Shown: positions 46,290-58,445 of the stretch, piece by piece
Numbering within the stretch: the stretch's first letter is position 1
How the letters are laid out: each line of letters opens with the position of its first letter
Assembly (NCBI GenBank): GCA_930367215.1
Contig: OV884058.1
Span: 223,242,208-223,306,207 of the forward strand
Origin: Pollenia angustigena
Lineage: Eukaryota; Arthropoda; Insecta; Diptera; Polleniidae
Reading direction: 5' to 3'
DNA length: 64,000 bases
Translations under genes and position numbers: made by a program
Notes under the pieces: model-generated
Seen by the model: only the letters and a program-made list of their open reading frames with translations
What the model was told of the DNA's origin: nothing
Databases searched by the model: none

Positions 46290-46552
46290 TATTAAGTCCT
46301 CATTCATATTATGAAACATTTGCTGCAAAAACTTTCTTCAGTTCTATTTTGAAACTGCATTCGTGCCCATAGAATACAAATTTTGATTAACAGTATTGAG
46401 TTATTTTCTCTGCCTTCTCTCTTTCTTTAAATAACAAACTTACAAAAACTGCTTGTACATGAAACAAGTTACACTTTTCCATTCGTCTTTCCCCTTTAAT
46501 CAACAAACTCAAATGTTTCGCAGCAAATGTTTCTTAATATGGATTGGCCCTA
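46290..46552. mobile_element. MITE with AAGAAACATTTGCTGC arms
   Basis: ATTATGAAACATTTGCTGC at about 46309-46327 is mirrored by GCAGCAAATGTTTCTTAATA at 46521-46540. Similarity continues outward into AGTCC/GGGCC-type ends. Boundaries are approximate. Confidence 0.6.
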
Positions 46553-46732
46553 AGCATTTTTTACTTTTTAATGTTTTTTTATTGTTTCCTATTTTTAAGT
46601 CTTAAAGGTCCTAAACCCAATTGGTTCCAAATTTAAAACTTAAACTCGAATATACCCCATATATCGATATGTAAAATTTAAAATCGGACAATCTGTTTAC
46701 AGAAAAAACGAAAAACCAACTTCAGTTAACAT

Positions 46733-46984
46733 CCCAGTGTGAATATGAATAGCTTCCTTCACTCATTACTTAGTAGCTTTCTTCTTAAACTACTTCCACA
46801 ATAACTTCTATAACTACATTTTTCTGGATGTATCTAGGTAAAAAATAGTGACTTACTTTTGAATGCGTTTATTTTGGGACATCACTTGTCAAATTCATTT
46901 GTTCTTTCAGTAGAATTGTAAGTAGTGCTTTTATGTTTATCTGATTACGCAACACATTATTTTGTAGTCAAAGTTTTTACTGGG
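46733..46984 (-). mobile_element. MITE family B, copy 2
   Basis: Ends CCCAGT…ACTGGG with AT on both sides. The internal phrases (GACATCACTTGTCAAATTC, GAATGCGTTTATTTTGGGAC) are inverted relative to copy 1. Confidence 0.75.
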
Positions 46985-47502
46985 ATATTAGTTAGAAATT
47001 TGTACTATGAATTAAATTCCGTACTGATTTTCCGCCTGCAAATAAATTGATCATATCAATTAACATATTTGTAAGTTTGAGCTTTCCTTGCTGTTGAGTT
47101 TGAATCAATAGATTTAATTGAAATGTGACCACCAGCAAAAGAGGCTAAATAAAGCGCAAACGCAAATCAAAATATTTTTTTCAATCAACACAGTTAATTG
47201 AAACAATTAAAAAATTGTTTGAAACTTTAAAATACATATTTGCAAATGTACACACAAACATTATGATTTTTATTTTCTGTGTTCAGAAACCGCACTCTAT
47301 TTCCCCAGTTTTTATACCAGTGAAGGCCGCACACATACTATCACATTTATGCTTGTGTTGACGATATAACAACAAAGCAAAAGCCGAAAGTTGTCACAGA
47401 TCACACAAAGAAGTTTTAGTATACATGTGTCGACGTCACACAAGCAGCATTTTAGTTCCTATGCACGCGTACATAGAATTTGCAAATGCGCCTTCACTGT
47501 TT

Positions 47503-48072
47503 TATACCCACACCACAATAGTGGAGAGGGTATTATGCATTTGTGCTGATGTGTGTAACGCCTTAAAATATTGGCCCTAGGCCCACCTTAAAGTATACCA
47601 ATCGACTCAGAATCACTTTCTGAGTCGCGCTAACGATGTCCGTCCAGCTGGCAGGCTGGCTGGCTGTCCATGTAACCTTGTGCGCAAAGTACAGGTCGCA
47701 ATTATGGAGATAATTTGATAAAATTTGGGACATAGGTTCTTATTGGCACCAGAACCAAGCCTATGAAAAATGGGCCAAATCGTAGGACCACGAGGGAAGA
47801 TAAGGGAAATTTCTTCCTCTCAGAAACTATCAAAGCGATTTAAATGAAATTTAAAACACAGATGGATTCATATATATATGGACACATAAGCTATACAGTT
47901 TTTCAAAAATAGGACCACAAGGGCTGGTAGGGGGCAATTTCTGCCTCTCACAAACTTTCAAACCGATTTTAAAGAAGTTTATAAACATAGATAAGTCCAT
48001 ATTTATTTAGACATAAAAGCATGATGTGTTTTTCAATACTGTGGTGTAGGGTATCACTTTCTTACTTGTTTT
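47503..48072 (+). repeat. TATACCC-class dispersed repeat, divergent subfamily
   Basis: Starts TTTATACCCACACCACAATA and ends GTGGTGTAGGGTATCACTTT-CTTACTTG. An internal block (GGACCACGAGGGAAGATAAG..., TTTCTTCCTCTCAGAAACT) is repeated in degenerate form about 135 bp downstream (47785 and 47920). Confidence 0.65.
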
Positions 48073-49410
48073 TTAATTCCCTTCCTGTGCAACGTTTTTT
48101 TTTACGTTTTAATAAAAAAAACTCTATCGTTTCTTTTGGGTCGCCCTGCATTTTGATTAAAGTAAAATCGCTGTAAAGATTTGAAAATTATTGTATTTCA
48201 CAGAATCTAATTAGGAGCACATTTTCTAAAGTTTTGTTAAATTTTGTTTACTCTCTGTATTTAATTATGTTAAGTATCAAAAACGCCTTTTTTAAAATAA
48301 CAAAATTAATGATTCATAAAACTTATTTTTTTTTGAACAATATCGAGCACAACCTTTTTTAACCACTTTTTAAGGACATAAAAAGACTTAACAATTCTGA
48401 CTTTTATTGTGATCCTTTAAGTACGTATTTCCTTTGCGAAATTTAGGGTATGAACTCAAAAACCAAAAAGAACGAAAATTAAAATTCCTTCTCAACTTCT
48501 TTTTGGGTGTGTGTGTGTATTTTGTGTTTTTTTTTTATAAATAAAACAACAAAAAATAAAGTTAAGAGCGCCCGTGTGTTTATTTATATTTTGGGTTCGT
48601 TTACTAACACAATCATATTTTGAAAAACACAGATACCTTTTCACATGAATGTTTGTGCGTGCGCATGTGTGTGTGTATTTAAGTATGGGTGTGTGTATAA
48701 ATGATTGTTACCAGAAAGACTACAACAAAACCAAGTTACTGTCAAATTGTTGTTGGTGGTGGTGTTAATGCTGCTATTGCTGACACTTCTCTAGATGTTT
48801 CGCTGATGTTGTAAAAGTTCTTGCTGTTGGTGCTTTTACTGTTGTTGTACACTGGTCTTAAGCTTTAGCAAATGATACAAACAAACGAACCATCCATTCA
48901 TTCATTCATTGTTTTATTTTTATTACAATATTGACCTAGATTTTTGAGTTTATTTTATTCTTTTTTCTTCATTTTGTTTTGGCGGCTGTGTTTTGAATGT
49001 ATGCGTGTGTGTGTGTGACTTAATGATTGTTTGCTTAGGAGTGTTTGTAAACAATTTAGAAAACCAACATTTTTATCCATTCTTATATAGTCAGTGTATA
49101 TATATTATATATATATATATATATGTATATATATTATATAAGCATGTAAGTGTATATGTCAGTTAGTGTATGTGGAAGTATGTGTGTTAATATGAGCGTC
49201 AGAATGTTTGTATTTTTGTTTGTTGTTTTATTGTTAATATTCTTTATTTACTGTGTAAGTTTATTTAATTTTGTATTTTGCTAGATTTGAAGATATTTTG
49301 GTCCACGGTAGCTTTTGTTGATGTTTGTTATACACATTTATTTAATTGTATGTTCATTAAGGTGGTGTTTTTAATTGCAAGAATGGCAAACGCCAGAGAA
49401 GCTATTGTAA
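48073..49410. other. Microsatellite-rich spacer
   Basis: (TG)n tracts near 48650-48690 and 49003-49017, a (TA)n tract at 49098-49140, and GTT/TTG-rich sequence at 48748-48850. No gene supported. Confidence 0.4.
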
Positions 49411-49412
49411 GG

Positions 49413-50160
49413 GTGGCTAAATTTTAAGGGCCGATATCCAATGTGAACCACACCTAAACGTCAAGTTTTTTTCGGCATTTCATTTAACATTTCTCAATTT
49501 CAGACTAACTTAATTTGGACCATGGGAATTTACACAATCGAGCAACGCGTTAAAGTTATTCAGGCTTATTATGAAAATGGGCGTTCAAATGAAAATGCAT
49601 ATCGTGCACTTCGTGATTTTTTCGGTCAATTTAATCGTCCAAATGTAAGTACAATCGGAAAAATCGTACGAAAATTTGAGCACACCGGGTCTGTAGGGGA
49701 TGTAAAAACACCAGTGCATGCTCGTACAGCTCGTACTGCAGAAAATATTGCTGATGTTGGCGAAAGTGTGGCTGAAGAGCCGTCCACCTAAACTCGTCGT
49801 CGTGCCCAACAATCGCACCTTTCACGCTCGTCGTTGATGAACATTATGAACGGTGGTCAGAATGGTAGCAAGAAACGGCAACAGTAGATGATTAATTTTC
49901 GAAGAAAATCATCTTTAGTGATGAGGCACATTTTCACCTCAGTCCAAGAGTGATTGTCGAAAAACCATTGCACCCACAAAAAGTGACTGCTTGGCGCGGC
50001 TTATGGGCTGGCGGCAGTTACTGTGAATGGTGTTCGCTATCGTGAGATGATTACGAACTTTTTATGGGCGCAATTGTAAGATACGGATGTGGGCGATATG
50101 CCACATAGCTAACGAAACAATGGTATTTGATTTGTAAAGCTTGATTTAAACACTGCTTTG
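49413..50160 (+). pseudogene. Mariner-type (DUF4817) transposase N-terminal relic
   Basis: ATG 49522 opens a frame with IYTIEQRVKVIQAYYENGRS (helix-turn-helix of the DUF4817 type), NVSTIGKIVRKFEHTGSVGD and RTARTAENIADVGESVAEEP, stopped at 49789-49791. The same frame continues as RRRAQQSHLSRSSLMNI, then a deletion. A further frame carries IIFSDEAHFHLSP (first catalytic Asp) and KVTAWRGLWAGG before a stop. The C-terminal part seen at 17.4 kb is absent here. GGGTGGCTAAATTTT near 49414 may be the left terminus. It is non-functional. Confidence 0.78.
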
Positions 50161-50169
50161 ACAATTTAT

Positions 50170-50640
50170 ATAGAGTACGTTATTTAGTGTTCGGCTCACA
50201 CATCCAAACGCGAGATCTATTTTTTTAGTGATTGTGGAAATGAACACAACCCTTAATACCGTTCGTAACTATTTTCAAGAGAGAGCCGAACATTTTTTAT
50301 TGTTCTGTTCTTCATTAAAAAACAGAACAATTGTAGTGATACTGTAGACAAACATTATATTTTAATGTTCTATAATGTTTCTTTTTTTACATTGATAAAG
50401 AAATGATCAAACAAAAAACTTTGTCAACGACCGCACCACGAACAGCTTGTGTGTGTTTGTGTAAAATTATTTTGCTGGCTTTTTGTTTTTTTTTTCCCGT
50501 ATTTTAGTGTATTTTATTTGTTTTTTTTTAATCGTAAAAAATTTTTGTTTTTTTACCAGCCAAAAGGGACGAACATTAATGAGCCGAACCGAACACTATG
50601 AAGTTTGCGGATTTAAAAAAAAAAACCGAAAGGAATTAAT
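50170..50640. repeat. GTTCGG/GAACA-class dispersed repeat
   Basis: Starts TTAGTGTTCGGCTC and ends GAGCCGAACCGAACACTATG, so the termini are loosely inverted. Internal blocks match 36770-36960. Confidence 0.5.
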
Positions 50641-50854
50641 TGTTCTCGTCTTTTGTTGAGTTTGAAAAAAACAGTATTATTTTTGTGTTCGAAAGATGAC
50701 TAACAGGGAAACGTTGAAAGTATGGTAGCATTGTTGAGAGACTACGTATCTATATGTGAGAGCATAAGAAAAAAGTTCTCAAAATAAAATAGATTTTACC
50801 AAGGGATGATAAATGACCAACGAACTTTTAAAATCGTACTTTTTCGGCTTCAAT

Positions 50855-51088
50855 CCCAGTTAAAACTTCGCCTACGAAATAATGTGTTGGGTAATCAGAA
50901 AAACATAAGAGCACTACTTACAATTCTACTGAAAGAACCAATAAATATTGCAAGGGATGTCCCAAAATGAACGCATTAAAAAGGAAGTCATTATTTTTTT
51001 TGACTTATGACTTACTTTTTAATGCGTTCATTTTGGGACATTTGGGGATTACTAAAAACAATATTTTGTAGGCGCAGTTTTTACTGGG
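50855..51088 (+). mobile_element. MITE family B, copy 3
   Basis: Starts CCCAGTTAAAACTTCGCCTA, ends TAGGCGCAGTTTTTACTGGG, with AT on both sides. An inner inverted pair (AATGAACGCATTAAAAAGGA and its complement) lies at about 50968 and 51025. Confidence 0.85.
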
Positions 51089-51249
51089 ATATTACTAAAT
51101 CTTTTTTTATAATTTTTTTTTATTTTATTTTTAAAAACAAAAATTTAATACAACAAAAACAAAAAGCATTTAAAATTAATTTATAATAATCAATAGCACA
51201 TCGCGATTCTTGTTCTATAAGTCATTCCAAGAAACGTTGCCAAAGAAAC

Positions 51250-51800
51250 CATGGGTCAAAAATTAATTTCGAGCCCCGGATTTTTCAGAATATGTAGTTA
51301 GTTTTCCAAAATACTCAAGAATAGGGTCGAGAAATCCGTTAATTTTTATTTTTGATTGCCCCCAGAGATCGTTTTCATACACTTTTTAGAATTTATCGTC
51401 TTTTTTGTGGAAAGTTGACGAACATTTCTCAAAATGCAATCTTGAATTTTAAAGGAAAATAAAATTTTTAAGCGTTCTAAAAATATGTGCATACGAACAA
51501 CTTCGGATTGCATTTCTAAAATTAATTGTGTTTACAATTTTCAATATGTACTGCAGAAACAGGAAAGAAGTACAAAGTCCGAATATAATAAAATTTAATT
51601 TAGCGCTTGTAAAATCTCCTTTGAAATAATTCGGAGTAAAATAATAATGGAATGGGCTCCCCTGTTCCAAAATTCTGTTGATAACTTTTTGACCTGACAA
51701 CCATCTTGTCGACGGATATTTGAAAATATTGTGAGTTCGTTCCAAAAAAATCTTGAATTGAGAGGAATTCGTCTCTTCTACTTTCTATGTAGAACTTTTG
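51250..51800 (-). pseudogene. hAT (DUF4371-type) transposase C-terminal relic
   Basis: On the minus strand 51449-51790 reads IFLERTHNIFKYPSTRWLSG, then QKVINRILEQ, and further LCTSFLFLQYILKIVNTIN. This is the TRWLS...LEQW...YL-x-FL-x-x-IL segment seen in DUF4371/52-kDa-repressor-like hAT proteins. The frame is broken downstream. Traces of the preceding part may lie at 51800-51990. No terminal repeats were found. Confidence 0.6.
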
Positions 51801-51939
51801 CAGAAGTTGTTTCCTATATCTTTTAAAAACTTTTCAATATCATCAGAAAATGCACGCTCATATGCTGCCACTGATACTCAATTGAGAATATGGCATAAGC
51901 AATCGTTCAATGAACAAGTGCAAAAATCTATTCAGAGTA

Positions 51940-52108
51940 GCGGAGTGCAGTGTTTGGTGCAAATGGTCTTGGAAAAGAGCAAATGTAAAATAGCATAGCT
52001 GTTTTGTTAAATCCAACAACAAAAAATAGAGTTTCCCTTAGATTTCATTAAAAAGCAACGACATTTTGCATTTTCGCAAGACCATTTGCACCAAACACTA
52101 AACTCCGC
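51940..52108. mobile_element. 169-bp hairpin MITE, GCGGAGT…ACTCCGC ends
   Basis: GCGGAGTGCAGTGTTTGGTG (51940) and its inverse at 52089-52108 (two mismatches). Pairing extends to GCAAATGGTCTTG, about 32 bp in all. Confidence 0.8.
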
Positions 52109-52283
52109 TTATATTCAATGGAAGGTATGTAAGAGCTGCCATTTTATATCAATTATAAATATGTAGGTTTGAACAATTTGGAAATAGTACCAGTGTACTT
52201 TTTAGTTTTTAATTGTACCAAAAAAAGTACAGTTATACCAACTTTATCAGCCCTGATAATACATATTTCACGTAGGATTTCTA

Positions 52284-53344
52284 CACTCAAAAGAAAAATC
52301 AATCCATCCGTACTCAAATCAATCTGAAGCGGTATTAATAATGCGGTGAGTACGGATTTTCTTGAAACAAGTACAGAAAGATGGATTCAAGTACGGATTT
52401 TCAATCCGAAAATACTTAAATTATCCATATTCAATCCCGATTTCGTACATGAAATAATCCCAAAATGAGATTGATTTAAGAAAAACTAAGATTGAATCAA
52501 TCTCAAAAAAGGCTTGATTCAAGAATAATAAAATTGTTTTAATATGAATTCGTACTTAAAATAATCCGAAAATGGGAATGATTTAAGTAAAACTAAGATT
52601 GAATCAATCTCAAAATGCACTTGATTCAAGTATTATAAAGTTGATTTTATCTCCAATTCGTGCTTGAAAAAAACCAAAAAAGAAATTAGAAAGAAACAAT
52701 TATTATGATTGATTAACTTACACCTTAAAGAATGATAAAACACCAACATCATGCCCAATATCGTTTTTACTTGAAAAATCTGATGTACATATTTAACTAA
52801 AAATATAAACTAAATGAGAAGCAAGATTTCAAATTTACTTTTAACCCTTCGTGGTACACATGAGTCTGGCCAGACCTTTGTTTAATGTGTATAGATAATA
52901 AAACATGCGTAAGCCGGAGGGTTAAACATGAAAATAATACATACATATTTACATATGTTTTTCTCCTTGTTCTGTTGTTTCTACAAACAAACAAAAAGTG
53001 TTGTTGTAATTGTACAACAAATTTTGAAAAACACACACGTATGCACGCATAAAAGAATGCGATGCTGGGAGATGAGACTAATAAGTTTTATGAGATTAAA
53101 ACCCTCATTTTGTTATTTTACTCTCAGAGTGGCACTATCAACGAAAAGTTTAATCTTTTTTTGTACTTGATTTAAGAGTTTTACACTTATTTCAAGAAAT
53201 TCCGGGATTGATTTTTGAACGTAATCCCATTTTGGATTGTTTTGAGTACGTTTAAGTGTTATTCGTACTTGAATTTATGAGTACGACTCGTACTTAAAGT
53301 AATCCTAAAAAACTTGATTTATCCCGACTGTTTTTCTTTCTGTG
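52284..53344. mobile_element. TA-flanked TIR element, about 1.06 kb
   Basis: Left CACTCAAAAGAAAAATC and right inverse of CACAGAAAGAAAAACAG. TA at 52282-52283 and 53345-53346, so Tc1/mariner type. A 107-bp tandem duplication starts at 52454 and 52561 (CTAAGATTGAATCAATCTCA). Many short forms of GATTCAAGTACG appear near both ends. No transposase. Confidence 0.65.
52845..52921. mobile_element. 77-bp piggyBac-type MITE in TTAA
   Basis: CCCTTCGTGG...CCGGAGGG between TTAA at 52841-52844 and 52922-52925. Nested in the TA-flanked element. Confidence 0.75.
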
Positions 53345-53346
53345 TA

Positions 53347-54320
53347 CAGAAAATTTTTATATTAAGTAGATATTTGTAAGCCGATTATGGCCCAGGTTAC
53401 CGAAATTTAATAAATAAAAAAAAATTAAAAAAATGTGGTGTCGACGCACTTTTATTTGAACATTAAAAGAAATCCTTTGTAGTCATAAACTAACTAAACT
53501 AAATGAAAAAGAGGACCACAGCACATTTAATACAAGTTTCATGGACAAATATTTCGAGGTAACAACTTATTAAACAGTTTTTAAATTAATCTTCATTATA
53601 AAAAGAAAAACAGCATAAAGAAAAACTTTGAAAACTATATTTTCATAACCGTAAATATATAAATTATAGTCATCATTTTTGCTCACTCAATAAAAAAAAG
53701 AACTAAAAACTATTAGTCATCTAGTACTACCAACATAGACTTTCTGAGTTTTCATTATTTAATTCATTGACGTCGTCATCATCATCACTTACAAACATCA
53801 GCCATATCAAATGCATGAAATCTATTAAAAAACTTATACTTGCAACAAACCCTCAGCGTCGTCATCATCGTCATCTTCATTCTCATCATTTAGTGATCAC
53901 ATAAATTAATTGCGTTGCTGTTGCTGCTTGTTTTATTGCTGGTTTTAAATCAATAACAGTCAAACATGCGCTACTGCTGTTGATGAGTATTTCTATTGTT
54001 GTAATAAATAGTTGTCGTTGTTGTTAGTGCTATAGTTGCATGTAATGTATTTTTTTTAGTATGTATGTAGTTGTTGTTGTTGCTGCTATAGCTGTTACCT
54101 TCATGATTTGTAGAACAATGTTCTAAGTTTAACTTAAAATTCGCATACGTGTTCATACTCACACTCGCTCTCAATCCTACTCATACACAAGTTTAAATGG
54201 CAATTTACAACTTGCACATCCAAACGCACACTCAAATACTTACTATGGATGCACTTTAAAATGCAAGTGTGTGTGTGTGTGTGGTGTGCGTGTGTGTGTG
54301 CATTAAAACATGTGCCGGAT
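53347..54320. other. Low-complexity spacer
   Basis: GTCGTCATCATC-type trinucleotides (53770-53890), GTTGTTGTT runs (53990-54085), and a (TG)n tract at 54269-54300. No exon supported. Confidence 0.4.
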
Positions 54321-55770
54321 CAGGGTTGGCCAATTTCAGTGCAATTTCTATTTATAACCATCCGCTTAAGTGTATTTTTGTAGAATTGCAAAATTTGAAT
54401 TTTTAATTAGGCTTATACAAAGCTTAACGGATGAGATCAAGGATTTCTAAATGAAAGCTATATTGGATTTCAAATTAAGATCTTGAAAAAGTTGTTTAAA
54501 ACAATACGTGAAAAATTAAAAAAAATAACATCTTGATTTTTGCTGATAATTCGAAGACAGATACAATCAACGATTCATTATTTCTCAGGTGACTTGGAAT
54601 ATTGAAATCTTTTAGATTACAAGTTGCATATTTCTTAATCCCATCTATACCTTAGTTTGCCCACTTTGCTCAGCAAGATGGACATAATTAGTACCTTTAA
54701 CCAATTGACCTTGGAGAAATGATATTGATGATATTGACGACACATGATATTAAAGAAACACTCAGTGAACGATGATCGCTAATAACTGATTTTCTGTCTG
54801 CATTTGAACTTAAGTTTTCATAATTCACAAGCTGGTCCCGGTGAGCCTCGCTTCCCCACTAAAATAAGCTTAGTAAAAGTTTTTTTTAAATAGATCTCGT
54901 GTGTTGATAACGAAGCAACTAGAACCATATTTTAACGATCAACTATTATCCTGCTCCAGATATTTGGACAATTATAATGTGCTTGTATAAATGGTTCCAT
55001 TGATAGATGTTTTGCATTAAAAACACATGTTTTGTTTTGTAACCGTTCTGTAAAAGATCATCGCCAAAATTGATCAAAATCGTTTCTTTTTTCCTAGACC
55101 CGTTCACAAATCCAATCTCTAAACACAATTTGATTAAAAAATTGCAACCCTGTTTTTGAAGTCAGTTTTCCGCTTAAACGCGTTAAAATTATGAAAAATA
55201 CTTGTTTTCATCTTAAAAATAAAAAAGTGCATTTTTACTGGGACACCCTTTACTTAGGAATATTGATTAGTTTTGAAATGATCGACGAAAAAATTTTAAT
55301 AATCAATAAGACTTTATCAGGGCTTTTGTAGAATCCAAGTTAAGAATTGTTCTTTACCAGAATTCAAAATCAACTCGGATATGAATTGTTGTCTTAAACC
55401 CGTCTTGTTTTATATATTTTTGATTCTTTTTATAATATTCATTGTGTTTTACTTTAAAATGATTGAGAAGGCTGTGTTTTTATATTTAATAAAAGAAGAA
55501 GAAACTTGTAAAAAAGTAAAGGCCCAACTCTGTATATGATAAGCTTTCCTAAGCTACTGTAATAAAAAAACCTCTCAAATGCATTTAAAATAACAAAAAT
55601 AAAATCAAAACGACAGTTTCATAAAAATTAACAAAAAGATTTCTTAAATTCAATATGAACCACATGTATTCGCACAATTGCTTTAGCCAAATCAAGTATA
55701 TTATAGTTGGGCCTTAAAACGAAAAATAATACGGTATTTTATCAATCCATTTGAACTGCCGGAGACAGCG
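54321..55770. other. AT-rich spacer with relic ends
   Basis: CAGGGTTGGCCAATTT (54321) and AAAAATTGCAACCCTG (55138-55153) could be inverted ends of a hAT-like relic of about 830 bp, but no duplication was seen. CTCCAGATATTTGGACAATT near 54955 matches the Helitron-like relic at 33.8 kb. Confidence 0.35.
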
Positions 55771-55781
55771 TATGTAGACGT

Positions 55782-56341
55782 TAGGGAGATCAATTATTCG
55801 ACTTTTTTCAAAAACCTGTTTTCGAATATTCCGAATAGCTGTCATTTCCAAAAACCCGATTTTCGGTTAAGCATTTTAAACATAACCGGTTAACCAGTTT
55901 TAATTCGAATACATAAAAATATAAAAAATCAAATTAATTTTTGTAATAAGAAGTTAATTTGAATAAACACAAAACAACTCACGAAGGTAAAGAACCAGCA
56001 AAATACATATGACTTTAGTATTTTGAATTGTTTGTGGTTTCTTTTACAAGAACACACGCTTATATATTTACATTTGTATTTACATTACTCATAACGTTTT
56101 GTTTTGACTTTTGTTACATTTTGTTTTGACATTCTCCATAAAAAGTTTAAGGTTGCCCAATATTCAATTAGAAAAATACTTAAATTACGGGTACATTTAT
56201 AGCAAAAGTAAGGAAAACGTATATAAATTACACATTACAAAAATAACCGGCTTATTTTACCAGAATAACCGGTTTATTCGATATTTGAAAAATGGACATT
56301 CAAATTAAAACCGGTCGAATACTATCCGTTCGATCTCCCTA
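55782..56341. mobile_element. 560-bp hAT-type MITE, TAGGGAGATC ends
   Basis: TAGGGAGATC at the left and GATCTCCCTA at the right. Flanks GTAGACGT and GCAGACAT agree at 6 of 8 positions. AACCGG words repeat near the ends (55882-55896, 56243-56275, 56311-56316). Confidence 0.6.
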
Positions 56342-56960
56342 GCAGACATTGTGCTAAGGCTCGAAAAGTTTCATTAAGACTTAAAAGATTTATAAGTAAA
56401 TATCGTTTGAATGAAGAGGCTTTCCAAATGTTGATGGTCATTTTATATTCACTTGTCTCCGTCAAAGATTTCCCAAGACATTGCCTTTTTTTGGCGGAAG
56501 GGTCTTTATCACCAAAAAGCCGTTGGAAACAATTCATATGTCCTTAATATCGGTTGAACATATGTATTCTAGCCCGTTGCTAAGGCTCACTTCACTCCAG
56601 CTTTAACCTATTCCAGCTATTTTAACATCGATTAGCCTTTTCCACGTATAATCTGGGTGTCCGCTTTTTTGCTGCCCTGCAACTTACAATCTATGGCATT
56701 TGTTTTGTAATGTCACTCCATGCCGGTGTTGCCAGTGGATTTTTTGAAAAAATACCTACACATGCAAACAAAAATCCGATTTTCCCTACACGTTAAAAAG
56801 TTTTCCCTACAAAAATCCCTACTCATTATTGACATTAAAATAGAAGAAAAAATATTAGTAATAAAAAATAAATTTTGTTCAATGTATATTAAAGCTTTGA
56901 CAAAAAATAAGCACAAAACTTGAAAAAAATAATACATATCGCACTTGTTCAACCATACTG
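56342..56960. other. AT-rich spacer
   Basis: CCCTACA(CG)-type words at 56785 and AAATCCCTAC near 56812 recur at 58018-58110 (ACATGTAGGGATTTCCCC; GGCAACACTG versus GTGTTGCCAG). They may be the inverted ends of a larger element spanning 56725-58130. Confidence 0.4.
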
Positions 56961-56966
56961 TATTAA

Positions 56967-57590
56967 AGGTGTTATGATACTTGCTATTTTTTGTATTGGA
57001 TTTTTTTAGGATTGACTGAATGAAACAACAAATGCGAGAAAGAACAAGAAATACAATTTGATAAAATGTAAACAAAACAAACAGTACTGCCCACGTTTTT
57101 CCCCCACAAAAAAACCGTCATAAAAGCTAAAAATCGCAAAAAAAAGTTAAAACCCGTTTCTTTCGATCAAAAACTAAAAAATTTGGCAACAGTGCTAACA
57201 ATTAATCTGCAAATGTCAATTTAAAGTTAAAAAATTTTATATTTTTTTTGACAGTCTTAGATTATTTATCGATAACACATGTATATTTGTTTGGCATTTC
57301 AAGATTTTTAATGATATAATCATACTCTTTACACTTACCCTACGTTTCCACATGCAAGTAATTACTTGCAAGTAGTGTGTATGTATTATCAGCGAAAAAT
57401 CGAGGAAACTTCCTATTGGCTGAAAGTCCAAAAATTATGTGAATGTTAGTGAAAAAGTGTGATTGTATTGAGTTTTTCGAACTTGTACTTGCATGTGGAA
57501 ACGCCAGGTTAGGCAGTTTTCCTATGCAAATATATTTGCACTGTTCTCCAATATAGAAAAAATACAAAAAATAGCAAGTATCATAACAGC
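56967..57590. mobile_element. TTAA-flanked (piggyBac-type) element, copy 2
   Basis: Same ends as 35204-35906, with TTAA at 56963-56966 and 57591-57594. It lacks about 250 internal bases and carries a 171-bp MITE at 57338-57508 that copy 1 lacks. Confidence 0.78.
57338..57508. mobile_element. 171-bp PIF/Harbinger-type MITE, TTA duplication
   Basis: Inverted ends CCCTACGTTTCCACATGCAA and CCTGGCGTTTCCACATGCAA. TTA at 57335-57337 and 57509-57511. The homologous site in copy 1 (about 35830-35840, ACACTTAGTCTG) is empty. Confidence 0.88.
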
Positions 57591-58166
57591 TTAACTGGAA
57601 ATTTTAAAATTATTAGTAGAAGCAACACAATTTTTAATTTTATATGAAAGGCATATGAAAAAGTATTTTAAAGCCAACCGTTTCTTTTACAAAAGATAGA
57701 CAAAATAGCTCGATATTTTTACAGTGGGTAGATATGAATAATACCTGTCGATTATTTCCAAAAAAAGTTAAGTTAATAGCGTATTGCTGAACCGGTGCGA
57801 TATGTATGTACTTTAAAACTTCAATTAAGTGATAACTTAGATAAAACATACACATACATATAAGTTTCGCCCACTTTTTAAACCATAAACAACTCTGGAA
57901 ATATATTTTTAAGCGATTTTAGTGAAAAGAAAAATTTGCAACCGTTTTGGACAAGAAAATATCACTAACAAAACGCTTTTTCTGTATTTATTTTATAAAT
58001 AATGTGATATGACGAAAAATCCCTACATTTTGGTGATTGTAACAAATCTGTCTGATTTTCCCTACGCTGCTATTTTAGTATCAAAAATACCTACATGTAG
58101 GGATTTCCCCCAACTTCTGGCAACACTGCTGCACGCCATTTACGTCTTTTTATTTCTACGGCTATA

Positions 58167-58445
58167 CACTGAAAAAATTTTCTTCACAGATCCAATGAAA
58201 TTTACATTAAAATTCAACCTATGTAACCTTTCATTGGATTAATGAAATGTTTCATAAAATCAATGAAAATTTTGCATTAGTTTAATGACAAACGTTTATT
58301 TTATACATTTTTTCAATGAGGATTAATAAAATCAATGAAAATTTTGTCATCGATTTTATTAATCCTTCATTAATCCAATGAAAGGTTACATAGGTTGAAT
58401 TTTAATGTAAATTTCATTGGATCTGTGAAGAAAATTTTTTCAGTG
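58167..58445. mobile_element. 279-bp TA-flanked MITE with near-perfect long TIRs
   Basis: Starts CACTGAAAAAATTTTCTTCA. The first 80 or so bases are repeated inverted at the right end with at most a few differences. TA at 58165-58166 and 58446-58447. Confidence 0.92.

Noticed and set aside
49090..49145. Possible promoter/TATA cluster
   Set aside because: It is a plain (TA)n microsatellite without nearby transcript evidence.
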